Below are positions 40,833 through 49,797 of a stretch of 51,651 nucleotides of DNA, in pieces. The notes beneath the pieces are model-generated. The model did not search any database. It was not told the origin of the DNA and worked only from the letters and a program-made list of their open reading frames with translations. How positions within the stretch are numbered: position 1 is the first letter of the stretch; each line of letters starts with the position of its first letter. A program made the position numbers and the translations under genes. This DNA is from Eubacterium sp. (GTDB lineage Bacteria > Bacillota > Clostridia > Lachnospirales > Lachnospiraceae), in NCBI GenBank assembly GCA_003486385.1, contig DNFT01000110.1:1-51651 (forward strand), read 5' to 3'.

Positions 40833-40934
40833 AAAATATAGGTAAAGAGTACTATTTTGGCATTATTTGTGATATATTTTTTGCATATTCTGACATTTTA
40901 CCCCTACATCTTACACTTAGAGGAGCACATAGCT

Positions 40935-42596
40935 ATGAAGAGAATAACTACTTTTTTCCTGTCATTTCTACTGACATTTTCGTTGATGTCGAGCACACAT
41001 TTCGACATCAGCGCCGCTGCCCCGGATGACGAATACAGGATTCTATTTTTAAGCTCTTATTCTTATGGATGGGACACTGTCCAGATTCAGATTGAAGGAA
41101 TTAAAAATGGAATAACCGATGATGTTGTTTTAGACTATGAATTCATGGATACCAAACGCTTCCCCGGCAAGGAAAGCATTGATGTTTTTTATGAAGGTCT
41201 ATCCTACCGTATGTCCCATGCCGCACCTTACGATGCGCTTATTGTCGGAGACGATGCCGCCCTGCATTTTGCTATTGAGCATCGTGACGATTTATTCAGG
41301 GACATGCCTATAATATTCGAGGGTGTGAATGATATAGAATATGCAAGGGAGGTTTCCGAAGACCCTCTTATAACCGGCGTGGTTGAGGATCTGTCTATTA
41401 CATCGAACATTGATTTCGGTCTTAAGCTCTACCCTGATGCCAGAGAAGTTATCGCAATTCTTGATAACTCGATTACAGGTGAAGCAGAGCGCAGCTCTTT
41501 TTACAGCATTGCTCCTCTCTATCCATCCCTTACTTTTTCGGAAATCAACTGCTCTGAGCTGACATCCGGCGAACTCATTGACAGACTTTCAGACATTCCC
41601 GAAAATACCATTCTGATATACATAGTCATGACCGAGGATGCAAGCGGCAGGCAGTACACCAGCCTCCAATCAGTCAACCTGATAAGTACCTACAGCAGGG
41701 TTCCGGCTATCCGTATGGTTTCAGGAGGAATAGGCTATGGTCTTCTTGGCGGCAACATTGTTTCCATGGAGCTATCAGGTCAGATTGCAGCCGAAATGGC
41801 AAATGAAATCGTACATGGAAAAAATCCTGCGGAGTACACCTCCATAATTGACAGTCCGAACATCTACTGCATAGATGAAGCAGTAATGCGCAAGTACGGA
41901 CTTGACCTTAAGCTTATTCCAAAGGATGCCAGGATTATAAATCATACCCCTACCTTCCTTGAAAAGTATCATATTATTCTTATGCCGATTGCCATAATCA
42001 TGCTGCTCCTGCTGATAATTATTGTATTTCTGTTATTACGTTCAATAAAGCAGTATTTTCTCACCCGTGAGTTAGACCGCGAGAAGAAAAAGATTGCCGA
42101 GGACTCGACCTACGATTTTCTAACCGGTCTCTCTAACCGCAGCAAGCTATACTCCGACCTGAATATATTAGGTGCAGGCCATGCCTCATGTGCCCTTTTC
42201 ATCTTCGATATAGACGGCTTCAAGCAGATTAACGATACCTATGGGCATCAGGCAGGTGACGAGGTTCTTACCGAACTGGGCAAGCGTATCAGCAGCGTTA
42301 AAAATCCAGCCTTCACACCATACCGACTGGCTGGCGATGAGTTCATATGTATATATAGAACCCGCAACCATGAACAGATAGACGAATGCGCCAGACACTG
42401 CATGGAATTGTTTGAACCTGATTTCAAGATTAAAGACTTAAGTATTTCCGTTAAGATAAGTCTTGGAATAGCTGTATCACCTGATGACTGCAGCGACATT
42501 GAAAAGCTTATTGAATGTGCCGATAAGGCGATGTATACTGTCAAGAAGAACGGAAAGAACTCCTATGCGTGGTACTCTGATATCAAGGAAAAATAA
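40935..42596 (+). CDS. Membrane diguanylate cyclase with an extracytoplasmic ABC-type substrate-binding sensor
   Basis: A 553-residue receptor. A signal peptide (about 1-30) is followed by a periplasmic-binding-protein-type domain of the ABC_sub_bind family (about 35-335), one membrane segment (about 350-375) and a GGDEF domain (about 390-550). The active-site signature is AGDEF at 466-470, a variant that keeps the catalytic Asp and Glu, so cyclic-di-GMP synthesis is likely. The longer frame adds 26 residues, but GAGGAG nine bases before the ATG at 40935 fixes the start. It is 20 bases from a thioesterase gene on the same strand. The ligand is unknown; aromatic amino acids or small organic solutes are typical for this fold. 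Confidence 0.88.
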   Translation: MKRITTFFLSFLLTFSLMSSTHFDISAAAPDDEYRILFLSSYSYGWDTVQIQIEGIKNGITDDVVLDYEFMDTKRFPGKESIDVFYEGLSYRMSHAAPYDALIVGDDAALHFAIEHRDDLFRDMPIIFEGVNDIEYAREVSEDPLITGVVEDLSITSNIDFGLKLYPDAREVIAILDNSITGEAERSSFYSIAPLYPSLTFSEINCSELTSGELIDRLSDIPENTILIYIVMTEDASGRQYTSLQSVNLISTYSRVPAIRMVSGGIGYGLLGGNIVSMELSGQIAAEMANEIVHGKNPAEYTSIIDSPNIYCIDEAVMRKYGLDLKLIPKDARIINHTPTFLEKYHIILMPIAIIMLLLLIIIVFLLLRSIKQYFLTRELDREKKKIAEDSTYDFLTGLSNRSKLYSDLNILGAGHASCALFIFDIDGFKQINDTYGHQAGDEVLTELGKRISSVKNPAFTPYRLAGDEFICIYRTRNHEQIDECARHCMELFEPDFKIKDLSISVKISLGIAVSPDDCSDIEKLIECADKAMYTVKKNGKNSYAWYSDIKEK

Positions 42597-42616
42597 ATGT
42601 TAAAAGGAAGCAAAGC

Positions 42617-43120
42617 ATGAATAATTCTACAGAAAATAATATAAATAAAAGACCCGCAAAACATATTTCCGAGTCAAGAACCGAACAGCAGTATCTTATA
42701 CGCCCTGCTCACATGAACCATTATGGAAGACTATTCGGGGGAGAGCTGCTCCGTTGGATAGATGAGCTTGCAGGCATCGTTGCAAGAAGGCATGCGAACG
42801 CCAATATAACAACTGCAGCTATAGATAATCTCCAATTCAAAGCCCCTGTGTACGCCGGACAGATGCTTGTGCTGGTCGGACATATCACCTATGCCGGCAC
42901 CACTTCCATGGAGGTGCGCGTTGACACATACACAGAGGATTTAGATGGAATGCGCCGTGTAATAAACAGAGCTTATATTGTGATGGTCGCCATTGATGAC
43001 AATGGCAGACCCGTTCCGGTTCCTGATATCATAATTGAGACTGAAGAGGATCGTATGGAATACGAGTCTGCCATAAAAAGACGCGATATGAGAAAACTAC
43101 GCAGAGCGGAAGGTTTCTAA
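42617..43120 (+). CDS. Hotdog-fold acyl-CoA thioesterase (YciA/BFIT type)
   Basis: A 167-residue single hotdog domain that hydrolyses acyl-CoA to free acid and CoA. Family features are MNHYGRLFGGELLRWIDE near 33-50 with the catalytic Asp, and TAAIDNLQFKAPV after it. AAAGGAAG precedes the ATG. It follows the GGDEF gene by 20 bases, so they are co-transcribed. Its stop overlaps the end of the convergent dehydrogenase gene by four bases. Confidence 0.88.
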   Translation: MNNSTENNINKRPAKHISESRTEQQYLIRPAHMNHYGRLFGGELLRWIDELAGIVARRHANANITTAAIDNLQFKAPVYAGQMLVLVGHITYAGTTSMEVRVDTYTEDLDGMRRVINRAYIVMVAIDDNGRPVPVPDIIIETEEDRMEYESAIKRRDMRKLRRAEGF

Positions 43121-44106
43121 CACACTACGTTATTCTTATCAACATTTCCCCTCTCGAATGCAACAGCATTCTCAAAGGTTGTAAGGCTGATTGCCTCTAA
43201 AGCCTCCTCCGTCAGAAAACCCTGATGTGAGGTGACAATAACATTAGGGAACGATAGAAGTCTTGCAGTCGTCGAATGCTGCAATACTTCATCTTCCCTG
43301 TTCTCGAAGACATTGCTGCCCTCCTCCTCGTAAACATCAAGTCCAACTCCAAAGAACTTCTTCTCCCTTATTCCCTCTATCAGATCATTCGTAGCGACAA
43401 GAGCACCTCTTGATGTATTTACAAGAATGACATTGTCCTTCATTTTCCTGATTGTATCCATACATATAAGATGATAGGTATCTTTTGTAAGCGGACAGTG
43501 AAGTGAAATAAGGTCACTCTCCGAAAGCACTTCATCAAGGCTCTTATAAGTCACAAAATCCAGATTCTTATTCGGATACATATCATAAGCAATTACATTC
43601 ATTCCAAACCCATGACATATCCTGCACATCGCCGCACCAATCTTGCCTGTTCCGATAATTCCCGCAGTCTTTTTATAGAAATTGATTCCGGTAAGACCAT
43701 TGAGACTGAAATTATTTTCCCTCACTCTGATATAGCTCTTATGAAGATGTCTGTTGACACCAAGTGCAAGCGTCATCGCAAGCTCCGCAACCGCCTCCGG
43801 CGAATATCCCGGAACTCTCAGCACAGTTATCCCATGCTTCTTCGCTGCTTCTATATCTACATTATTAAAACCTGCACATCGAAGCAGGATACACCTGACC
43901 TTCTCATCTGCAAGCCTGTCTATCACTCCCGCGCTGAGATTGGAATTGACGAACGCACATACTGCATCCGCACCACGCGCAAGCATGGCCGTCTTCTCTG
44001 TTAAATCCGCATCCTCATACTCCACCTCAATGTCCGGATAATTACCGTTACATCTTTCAAATGATTCTCTGTCATAAGGTTTTGTGTCATAAAATACAAT
44101 TTTCAT
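43117..44106 (-). CDS. D-2-hydroxyacid dehydrogenase, probably D-lactate dehydrogenase
   Basis: A 329-residue NAD-dependent enzyme of the LdhA/Ddh branch, reducing pyruvate to D-lactate during fermentation. The Rossmann motif GTGKIG lies near 150-156. The catalytic Arg is in NTSRGAL, the Glu follows in the DVYEEEG segment, and the His is in SHQGFLTEEA. The long SHQGFLT form of the His motif favours D-lactate dehydrogenase over glycerate enzymes. GGGGC upstream of the ATG is a modest ribosome site. Confidence 0.88.
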   Translation of the reverse strand: MKIVFYDTKPYDRESFERCNGNYPDIEVEYEDADLTEKTAMLARGADAVCAFVNSNLSAGVIDRLADEKVRCILLRCAGFNNVDIEAAKKHGITVLRVPGYSPEAVAELAMTLALGVNRHLHKSYIRVRENNFSLNGLTGINFYKKTAGIIGTGKIGAAMCRICHGFGMNVIAYDMYPNKNLDFVTYKSLDEVLSESDLISLHCPLTKDTYHLICMDTIRKMKDNVILVNTSRGALVATNDLIEGIREKKFFGVGLDVYEEEGSNVFENREDEVLQHSTTARLLSFPNVIVTSHQGFLTEEALEAISLTTFENAVAFERGNVDKNNVVC

Positions 44107-44278
44107 AGTTTTGCCCCTTTCTGATATATTATATTAGAAACTATGTTCAAAGCTTATTTCCTGCACTTATGTTCCGGGTCTTGTGTTCCAAACCTGCGTC
44201 TTGAGCTTATAATCCGGAGTCCGGTGTTACTGTTGTAAAAAAACTTATGACATATAATGTTTAATCCAATTTCTGAGT

Positions 44279-44563
44279 TTAATTAAAACAATATATTGCC
44301 AGCAAATATATAATAGCAAAATTAAGAATCATTATCAATGGCATTCCTACAACAAAATACCAATGTTTTGTCTTGTGCCTGAAAAAATACATGCCAAGCA
44401 CCGCCCCAGGACCTCCACCAAGAAGTGCCGCCCCGAACAGCCTTGCCTCAGGTATTCTCCACTCATGTTTCTTCGCCCGTTTCTTGTCAACACCCATCAT
44501 TGCAAATGCCGTTATATTTATCACTATCAGATATAATGCCAAAATATATTTTAAAATATTCAT
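44279..44563 (-). CDS. DUF1294 family small membrane protein
   Basis: A 94-residue protein with three or four membrane helices and the family stretches DKKRAKKHEWRIPE and GGGPGAVLGMYFFRHKTKH. Function is unknown. GAGGAG six or so bases before the ATG fixes the start. It stands alone between the dehydrogenase and the chemoreceptor. Confidence 0.85.
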   Translation of the reverse strand: MNILKYILALYLIVINITAFAMMGVDKKRAKKHEWRIPEARLFGAALLGGGPGAVLGMYFFRHKTKHWYFVVGMPLIMILNFAIIYLLAIYCFN

Positions 44564-44684
44564 TTGTACTCCTCAATTCCAAAGCCTTCTAAGTCCGTCG
44601 GTTTACTCCGTGAATCGCTGCCTTATCATATTCCGCTGTTTCCCATTGCTCACATAAACCATTTTCACACAATGAGCTTTATAA

Positions 44685-46220
44685 TTATAATAAGCCCTTC
44701 TTATCGCGGGTAACCGTATACTGTTCAATATACTCATTCATTCTGGCCGCCTCCGCTGCAAGCTCCTCTATGACTCTGTTTACATCCATAAGCCTCTCGG
44801 AATTCTGAGTACACATCGCAGTTGTCTCCTCGGAAGCAGCACTTATCTCCTCACTTGCCGATGATAGACTGCTGTTGTTGTCTATAAGCACCGCATTCGT
44901 ATCCTTAAGGCTTACTGCCCTTGCACTCATGTCAGCAGCATCAATTTTAAGCTTCCCAATACTCTCCTTAATACTTCCGAAATTATCTTCAATCTCATGA
45001 ATCATTGACACCTGCTTGTCCATCTCCGTCATAACAGTATCCATCGAGCTTAACGTATCCTCTGCATTGACATTAAGCTTATCTATAATCTGCTGTATAT
45101 CCCCTGTTGAGTTCTTAGTCTGCTCAGACAGCTTCCTGATTTCCTCCGCAACAACAGCGAAGCCTCTTCCTGCTTCCCCTGCCCTTGCCGCCTCGATTGA
45201 AGCATTAAGTGAAAGCAGACTGGTTCTGCTTGATATTTCATTGATTATACTGACAATTTTCTCCATATCCTTTGTATGCTCATGAAGCTCTCCCATATTT
45301 TCCCTTACAGCACGGCTCTCACTCTCCATGCCATTTGTTCCTGACACAACCTCCTCAACAAACTGCTGTCCCACCATCACATTCTTATCAGATTGTACAG
45401 CAATAGTCTCCAGTCGTCCTGCTATATCCACAGTGTCCTTTATTATGCCCTGTATACGTTCTGTCATGACAGTCTGCTCCTGTATACTTGACACTGTATT
45501 CTCCATACCTGCTGATACATCGCACATTGACTGAGCTACATTATTGGTCGCCTCAGAAACCTCTCCAACGGTACCCTTTATCGACTGCGTAGAACGATTG
45601 ATAAGCTTTCCCGCAGAAATAATCGACTGCATCATCTCCTCCTGCCTCTGCTGCTCTGCGGCAAGCTCTGCAAGCTCCTCCTTGTTATGTACCTCAGCGA
45701 CCTTTGACGCTATATATATACTGATATTCAGAATAACTACTATCAGCACAGTCATATAAATCTGATTAAGTGATGTTCGGTCAGAGGCTCCAAGTACCTT
45801 CACAGAATATATTCCGTTAAACACTACAAGAATATTATTCACCACGGCAAACCTGATTTCCAGGTTACAATTAAAATACATCATCGCCGCTATCATTACC
45901 GGAAATATAAAAAGATTATACACAAAAACCTTGGACGAAAGACATGAAACCTCGAATACAACATAAAACATTGTTATCGCAAAATGCCTGTAATTCAACG
46001 ATAACGGCAGTCTTGCAAAGTATATCATGGAAAGAAGCATTGGCACCGCTATCATCAATGCAATAATCACTGCCCTTCTTACCCCCATAATCCCCTGTAG
46101 TATCTGCCCTAAATACATCAGAATTAAAAAAATACTGACAATCACAATTGTGATGCATACGCTTCTGTTGGCCCGCATGCATGTGCGGTCACTGAGTGAC
46201 AAATTTTCCTGTCCTGCCAT
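44685..46220 (-). CDS. Methyl-accepting chemotaxis protein with six membrane helices
   Basis: A 511-residue chemoreceptor. Six membrane helices (about 20-175) with short loops replace the usual large extracytoplasmic sensor, so the ligand may be sensed in or at the membrane. The rest is the MCP coiled coil with the signalling tip around EISSRTSLLSLNASIEAARAG that binds CheA and CheW. No HAMP domain is evident. AGGAG before the ATG supports the start. The promoter (46286-46316) has the long palindromic spacer of MerR-regulated promoters, and a MerR gene is directly upstream on the same strand. It implies that the organism is motile or once was. Confidence 0.9.
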   Translation of the reverse strand: MAGQENLSLSDRTCMRANRSVCITIVIVSIFLILMYLGQILQGIMGVRRAVIIALMIAVPMLLSMIYFARLPLSLNYRHFAITMFYVVFEVSCLSSKVFVYNLFIFPVMIAAMMYFNCNLEIRFAVVNNILVVFNGIYSVKVLGASDRTSLNQIYMTVLIVVILNISIYIASKVAEVHNKEELAELAAEQQRQEEMMQSIISAGKLINRSTQSIKGTVGEVSEATNNVAQSMCDVSAGMENTVSSIQEQTVMTERIQGIIKDTVDIAGRLETIAVQSDKNVMVGQQFVEEVVSGTNGMESESRAVRENMGELHEHTKDMEKIVSIINEISSRTSLLSLNASIEAARAGEAGRGFAVVAEEIRKLSEQTKNSTGDIQQIIDKLNVNAEDTLSSMDTVMTEMDKQVSMIHEIEDNFGSIKESIGKLKIDAADMSARAVSLKDTNAVLIDNNSSLSSASEEISAASEETTAMCTQNSERLMDVNRVIEELAAEAARMNEYIEQYTVTRDKKGLL

Positions 46221-46285
46221 AAGCCTTCTCCTCCTAAAATCATATAATTTTTAACCATAATAACTACCACGTTTTCAATAATTAC

Positions 46286-46316
46286 ATAATAATGTATGGA
46301 GCGGCTCCAAAGTCAA
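46286..46316 (-). promoter_or_regulatory. MerR-type promoter with 19-bp palindromic spacer, upstream of the chemoreceptor gene
   Basis: Minus-strand TTGACT (46311-46316) and TATTAT (46286-46291) are 19 bases apart. The spacer contains the perfect palindrome TGGAGC-C-GCTCCA (46297-46309). MerR-family activators bind such a palindrome in an overlong spacer and untwist it. The next gene upstream, at 46524-47393, encodes a MerR protein. The rest of the 303-base gap (46317-46434) is A/T-rich with nothing recognised. Confidence 0.7.
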
Positions 46317-46434
46317 TCAATTGTCTGTAAATTAACAATTTGTTCACAATTTTTCATTCTGTTTTCTCATTTATTTTGTCACAGCAGCATTTAAAATATG
46401 TATTTTATATTCAATTCTATAATGCAGGAGTCAA

Positions 46435-46518
46435 AGAATGCTCTATAAGCTTAGAGGTTTTCCTGACTCTGCTAAGCAGCCCTGCCAAAAGCAGCATGTT
46501 TTGAACCCAGAGCATTCT
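46435..46518 (-). other. Inverted repeat after the merR-like gene, possible weak terminator
   Basis: AGAATGCTCT (46435-46444) and AGAGCATTCT (46509-46518) are perfect complements enclosing 64 bases. It begins six bases after the stop codon of the MerR gene. There is only a short T run after it, so its role is uncertain. Confidence 0.4.
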
Positions 46519-46523
46519 ATGAG

Positions 46524-47393
46524 TTATAAATTTATCATTTTCTTCTGGCCGTACAGCTTTTCATCTCCGGCACAATCCTCCTCCACATACTTCCTGTCAT
46601 CACATAACGGAACAAATATCTCATAATAATCCATTATTTTCTCCCCGGCAACAAGGCTGTATATATAAAATGCATATATCTCATCCGTGCACTCTATTTC
46701 GTGTTTCCCTGCATATTCATATATCCGGGAAAAATCCCATTCAATACCAGCCGTCTTTTCATCAAATGACTGTATCGTGTACAGGCTCTTCACTCCTTCT
46801 ATTCTTCCTAACTCTTTTTTCTCATCCTTTAAAGGGCTTATCCCAATCATAGGCTCCCTTATTACAAACATAAGGCTGTCTGAAGCAAAGCTGTCTCCTT
46901 GTTTTTTTATATGGTAGCACATATTCCCAAAGGAAAATGCAGGATTATTAAATATTTCCTTAATCTCGCTGTATTTAATTTCACCCGTGCTGTTTGCGTG
47001 TATCACATATCCTGTAGGAAGCTCCCTTATTTCATACCTGTCAATCCCATGCTTCACACTCATAATATGCTGCTTCATGAACCTAAGCTTATCTGTCTTT
47101 ATCCTAAGCCGCTCTATCTGTGCCTCATTGCTATCAATGAGCCTATCAAATTCACTCTCCAATCCATCAAATGTATCTATTCCAAACATTCTCTTTATCT
47201 GCGAAAGTCCCATATCTATCTGCCTGTACAGATGTATCCCCATTATCTTGTGAATCTGTTCATTCTCATAATATCTATAACCGTTTTTTTCATCCCTCAG
47301 CGGTTTCACCAGCCCTTCCTTCTCATACAATCTTATGGCATCCGCTGAAACTCCCAGCAATTCCGCTACACTGTGAATCGAATATCTCTTCAT
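46524..47393 (-). CDS. MerR family transcriptional regulator with GyrI-like effector domain
   Basis: A 289-residue regulator. The N-terminal winged helix (about 1-70, with AELLGVSADAIRLYEKEGL) is followed by a dimer coiled coil (about 75-112) and a C-terminal effector-binding domain of the GyrI/BmrR type (about 120-275), which usually binds hydrophobic or cationic small molecules. Its likely target is the chemoreceptor promoter directly downstream. A second candidate site in its own upstream region is TTGTTT (47483-47488), 18 bases, TAAATA (47459-47464), with an imperfect palindrome in the spacer, suggesting self-regulation. The effector is unknown. Confidence 0.88.
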   Translation of the reverse strand: MKRYSIHSVAELLGVSADAIRLYEKEGLVKPLRDEKNGYRYYENEQIHKIMGIHLYRQIDMGLSQIKRMFGIDTFDGLESEFDRLIDSNEAQIERLRIKTDKLRFMKQHIMSVKHGIDRYEIRELPTGYVIHANSTGEIKYSEIKEIFNNPAFSFGNMCYHIKKQGDSFASDSLMFVIREPMIGISPLKDEKKELGRIEGVKSLYTIQSFDEKTAGIEWDFSRIYEYAGKHEIECTDEIYAFYIYSLVAGEKIMDYYEIFVPLCDDRKYVEEDCAGDEKLYGQKKMINL

Positions 47394-47608
47394 CCTTCTA
47401 TCGCCTTTCCTCTTCTGTCAAGTCTGAATATACTGATTTTACAGGCTTTGACGATTGTTATTTACCTCAAGGGCCGAGCCGGAAACAATTATTATAATAA
47501 TATCCTGTATCAGATATCTGCTAACAGAATAAATAGCTACACTTTATAACTCAGCTCTCCGGACCCGAACCATGCAGATGTAAAAATATACTCTTTTGTA
47601 ATTTTCTC

Positions 47609-48103
47609 TCATTCAGCTCTCGCAAAAATATATTCCAGAAGCCCTTCACAGCCAGTCTTTACATCTGCGAATGCTGACGTGAAATCTCCCGTATACCACG
47701 GATCCGATATTGAGTCTCCCGGTCTGCCCGCAAAATCAAGCAGAAGCTTTACCTTGTTCTGTCTGTCCTCCCCCGTTATCCTTATCGTATTGCGGATGTT
47801 CGCACTATCTGCACACAATAGATAATCATAATAATCATAATCTTCCCTCGTCACCTGACGTGCGCGCTTACCTCTAAAGTCAGTATAAGCCGTATTGCCT
47901 ATATCGTGCCTCCTAAGCTCCGCCTGCGCCGGCGGATATATCGGATTGCCATGCCCGCCATAACACTCCTCTGTAGATGTAGCGGCTGAGGCTATCTCGA
48001 ATTGACCTGTTAGACCACGCTTTTCTACCATGTCCTTTAGGACGAACTCAGCCATGGGGGAACGGCAGATGTTGCCGTGGCAGATGAAAAGTACTTTTAT
48101 CAT
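47609..48103 (-). CDS. Low-molecular-weight protein tyrosine phosphatase
   Basis: A 164-residue phosphatase with the N-terminal P-loop CX5R: nucleophile Cys8 and Arg14 in CHGNICRS. The general acid Asp is in the DPWYTGDF segment near the C-terminus. AGGAGA nine bases before the ATG at 48101-48103 fixes the start; the 38-codon longer frame runs through hairpin-forming DNA. It is the last ordinary chromosomal gene before the AT-rich cassette. Confidence 0.9.
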   Translation of the reverse strand: MIKVLFICHGNICRSPMAEFVLKDMVEKRGLTGQFEIASAATSTEECYGGHGNPIYPPAQAELRRHDIGNTAYTDFRGKRARQVTREDYDYYDYLLCADSANIRNTIRITGEDRQNKVKLLLDFAGRPGDSISDPWYTGDFTSAFADVKTGCEGLLEYIFARAE

Positions 48104-48125
48104 TATTTTATTTCTCCTTGTTTTG

Positions 48126-48275
48126 CCCCGGAATGCCCTGTTTTGCGAGGGATTCCGGGGATTTGTAGAATGTGTGTTTGGGATGGCATCTTGGCAAAAT
48201 AGGGCAAGATGGAGCAAGTTGTTGCGGGCTGTTAGTAGTAAAGTTGGTAGTAAAATGGGGTTAGCTTACTACTAA
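48126..48275. repeat. Three inverted repeats at the left junction of the AT-rich cassette
   Basis: The gap between the phosphatase and the SIR2 gene holds three hairpins: CCCCGGAAT/ATTCCGGGG at 48126-48134 and 48152-48160 (with an inner CCCT/AGGG pair), CATCTTG/CAAGATG at 48187-48193 and 48205-48211, and TTAGTAGTAA/TTACTACTAA at 48232-48241 and 48266-48275. The last is six bases from the SIR2 stop codon and may serve as a terminator. The cluster could also mark the boundary of the inserted element. Confidence 0.5.
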
Positions 48276-48280
48276 GGATT

Positions 48281-49303
48281 TTAAATACACATATCAAACT
48301 CTGTAATGGTCTTAACAAATTCTTGTAACTCTGTTAGCGTTGAAAATTCTCTAAATGACTTTTCTTCACTTCTTGGTTGTTGCTGAAGAATCGCATCAAA
48401 CAAGGCTTCCAAACTCACTCTAGGATTTTTCCACAGCATTGTTTCTTCAAATTTATTACAATACAGAAACATTTTTACATCATAAAATTCAGACCATTTT
48501 TTTCTCTGCTCACCTTCATTTTTTGCCAAATTTATAATTGTAAATGGAGCAATATCTTTCATCTGGCTTAAATGATTGGCTGATTTCATCAATTCCACCG
48601 CTTCAACATCCGTAACAGGAGCACTATAACCATATACTGTAATCCCCGCCGCCCTAGACAACACAGATTTCGCCAAATTCCATTCATTAACAATTATCGG
48701 CTTGCTATTATAGTCTTTCTTTCCTATAGGATATAGCAATGGCATTTGCTCAAGTTCTTTAAAACATTTCGGACAAAGACAATTTGCATACCCTTTTATT
48801 TTGCACTCATAGCACAAACCGACTCCAGCATTACCATGCGGAAATATTAACTCAGGTAAATTCCCAACACATATATTTCTTTTATATGCTTGCATCAAAA
48901 ATGGATCCCAGTTAAATGATATTATTGCATCTTTTTCAGTCAGCGACAAAATCAAATAATCATATAATGTTGGTTCATCTGGAATCTGCAATTTGCTAAA
49001 ATAATCGCACACTTCATATTCTAATTTTTTCTGTAAATCTCTATACTCAGTTTTTCCATTTATATCAGAAAATAATTTTTCAAAATCCTCCATCTGTTCA
49101 TCCGAAAAATTATATTTTTTCAATTCATCCGTAAAGCCAAGAATGTTGTGTATATTTTTTAATAATGGAACTTTCTTTCCATTTTTATCTATCTCACAAG
49201 CAGCAATAGATGCACCTGCACCTACAATGACCACATGCGGATCTATCAAACGCTTTCCTACATGATTCGGTAATCTATATGGTAAAATATCTTGAAGTGA
49301 CAT
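48281..49303 (-). CDS. SIR2-like (sirtuin-fold) protein, putative NAD-consuming defence effector
   Basis: A 340-residue protein with a sirtuin-type Rossmann core. Visible features are GAGAS at 28-32 (NAD site), FNWD at 130-133 (the N-x-D position), a likely catalytic His156 in PHGNAG, a zinc ribbon (Cys164, Cys167, Cys177, Cys180) and GYSAP at 225-229. This set matches SIR2-like domains that cleave NAD in anti-phage systems, but a deacylase role is not excluded. AGGAGG seven bases before the ATG is an ideal ribosome site. It is the last gene of a three-gene unit with an unknown ORF and an EEP-family enzyme, downstream of an integrase. The DNA is visibly richer in A and T than the genes to its left. 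Confidence 0.72.
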   Translation of the reverse strand: MSLQDILPYRLPNHVGKRLIDPHVVIVGAGASIAACEIDKNGKKVPLLKNIHNILGFTDELKKYNFSDEQMEDFEKLFSDINGKTEYRDLQKKLEYEVCDYFSKLQIPDEPTLYDYLILSLTEKDAIISFNWDPFLMQAYKRNICVGNLPELIFPHGNAGVGLCYECKIKGYANCLCPKCFKELEQMPLLYPIGKKDYNSKPIIVNEWNLAKSVLSRAAGITVYGYSAPVTDVEAVELMKSANHLSQMKDIAPFTIINLAKNEGEQRKKWSEFYDVKMFLYCNKFEETMLWKNPRVSLEALFDAILQQQPRSEEKSFREFSTLTELQEFVKTITEFDMCI

Positions 49304-49352
49304 TTGATAACCTCCTATCTGCAGCCATTATACATGAGCTAACTAATGCTGC

Positions 49353-49793
49353 TTAATTTCCCAACATATTAGCCTTTGAATATAATGTTTTAATGGTTTC
49401 CATAACTTCATCTGAACTGAGGATTTTCTTCAATGCATCTTTAAATTCATCTATATTTTTACATTCATACTGCGGGCAAAAAAAATCCATATCCTCAGAG
49501 AAAGATTTCCCTACTGAAATCGCAACTGGATAATTCTGTTCAAAATTAGAATACATAATTAGCACTGTCTTACTATAGTCATCCAATGCCGGAACTATTA
49601 CATTAAATATTGTTGCTGCACCATATTCAACTTCATGATTTGTCACTTTCATATAAATAGGTTTTCCATAAAGCACAAATCCCGTTTTATCTCCTAATGC
49701 AGATATCTGCTCTTTTAAGATTGTTTCTGGAAAGTCGCTAGTATTTTTTTCCAAATCTTTTACATTTTTAAATCCCCATAAATCTATAGCCAT
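49353..49793 (-). CDS. Hypothetical protein of the SIR2/EEP cassette
   Basis: A 146-residue soluble protein with no recognised family. It appears to be a mixed alpha/beta fold: helices in the first 35 residues and the last 40, with beta strands between. It is not membrane-bound and has no obvious catalytic motif. GGAGG eight bases before the ATG overlaps the stop region of the EEP gene (stop 49798-49800), so translation is coupled to it. The small size and mid-operon place would fit a sensor, adaptor or immunity-like partner; that is inference only. Confidence 0.65.
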   Translation of the reverse strand: MAIDLWGFKNVKDLEKNTSDFPETILKEQISALGDKTGFVLYGKPIYMKVTNHEVEYGAATIFNVIVPALDDYSKTVLIMYSNFEQNYPVAISVGKSFSEDMDFFCPQYECKNIDEFKDALKKILSSDEVMETIKTLYSKANMLGN

Positions 49794-49797
49794 ATTT

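Noticed and set aside
49250..49303. Shared LQDILP start in the SIR2-like protein and in NudC (near 37850), with similar DNA at both sites
   Set aside because: Only about 18 bases are alike and the proteins differ beyond them; probably chance, although both concern NAD.
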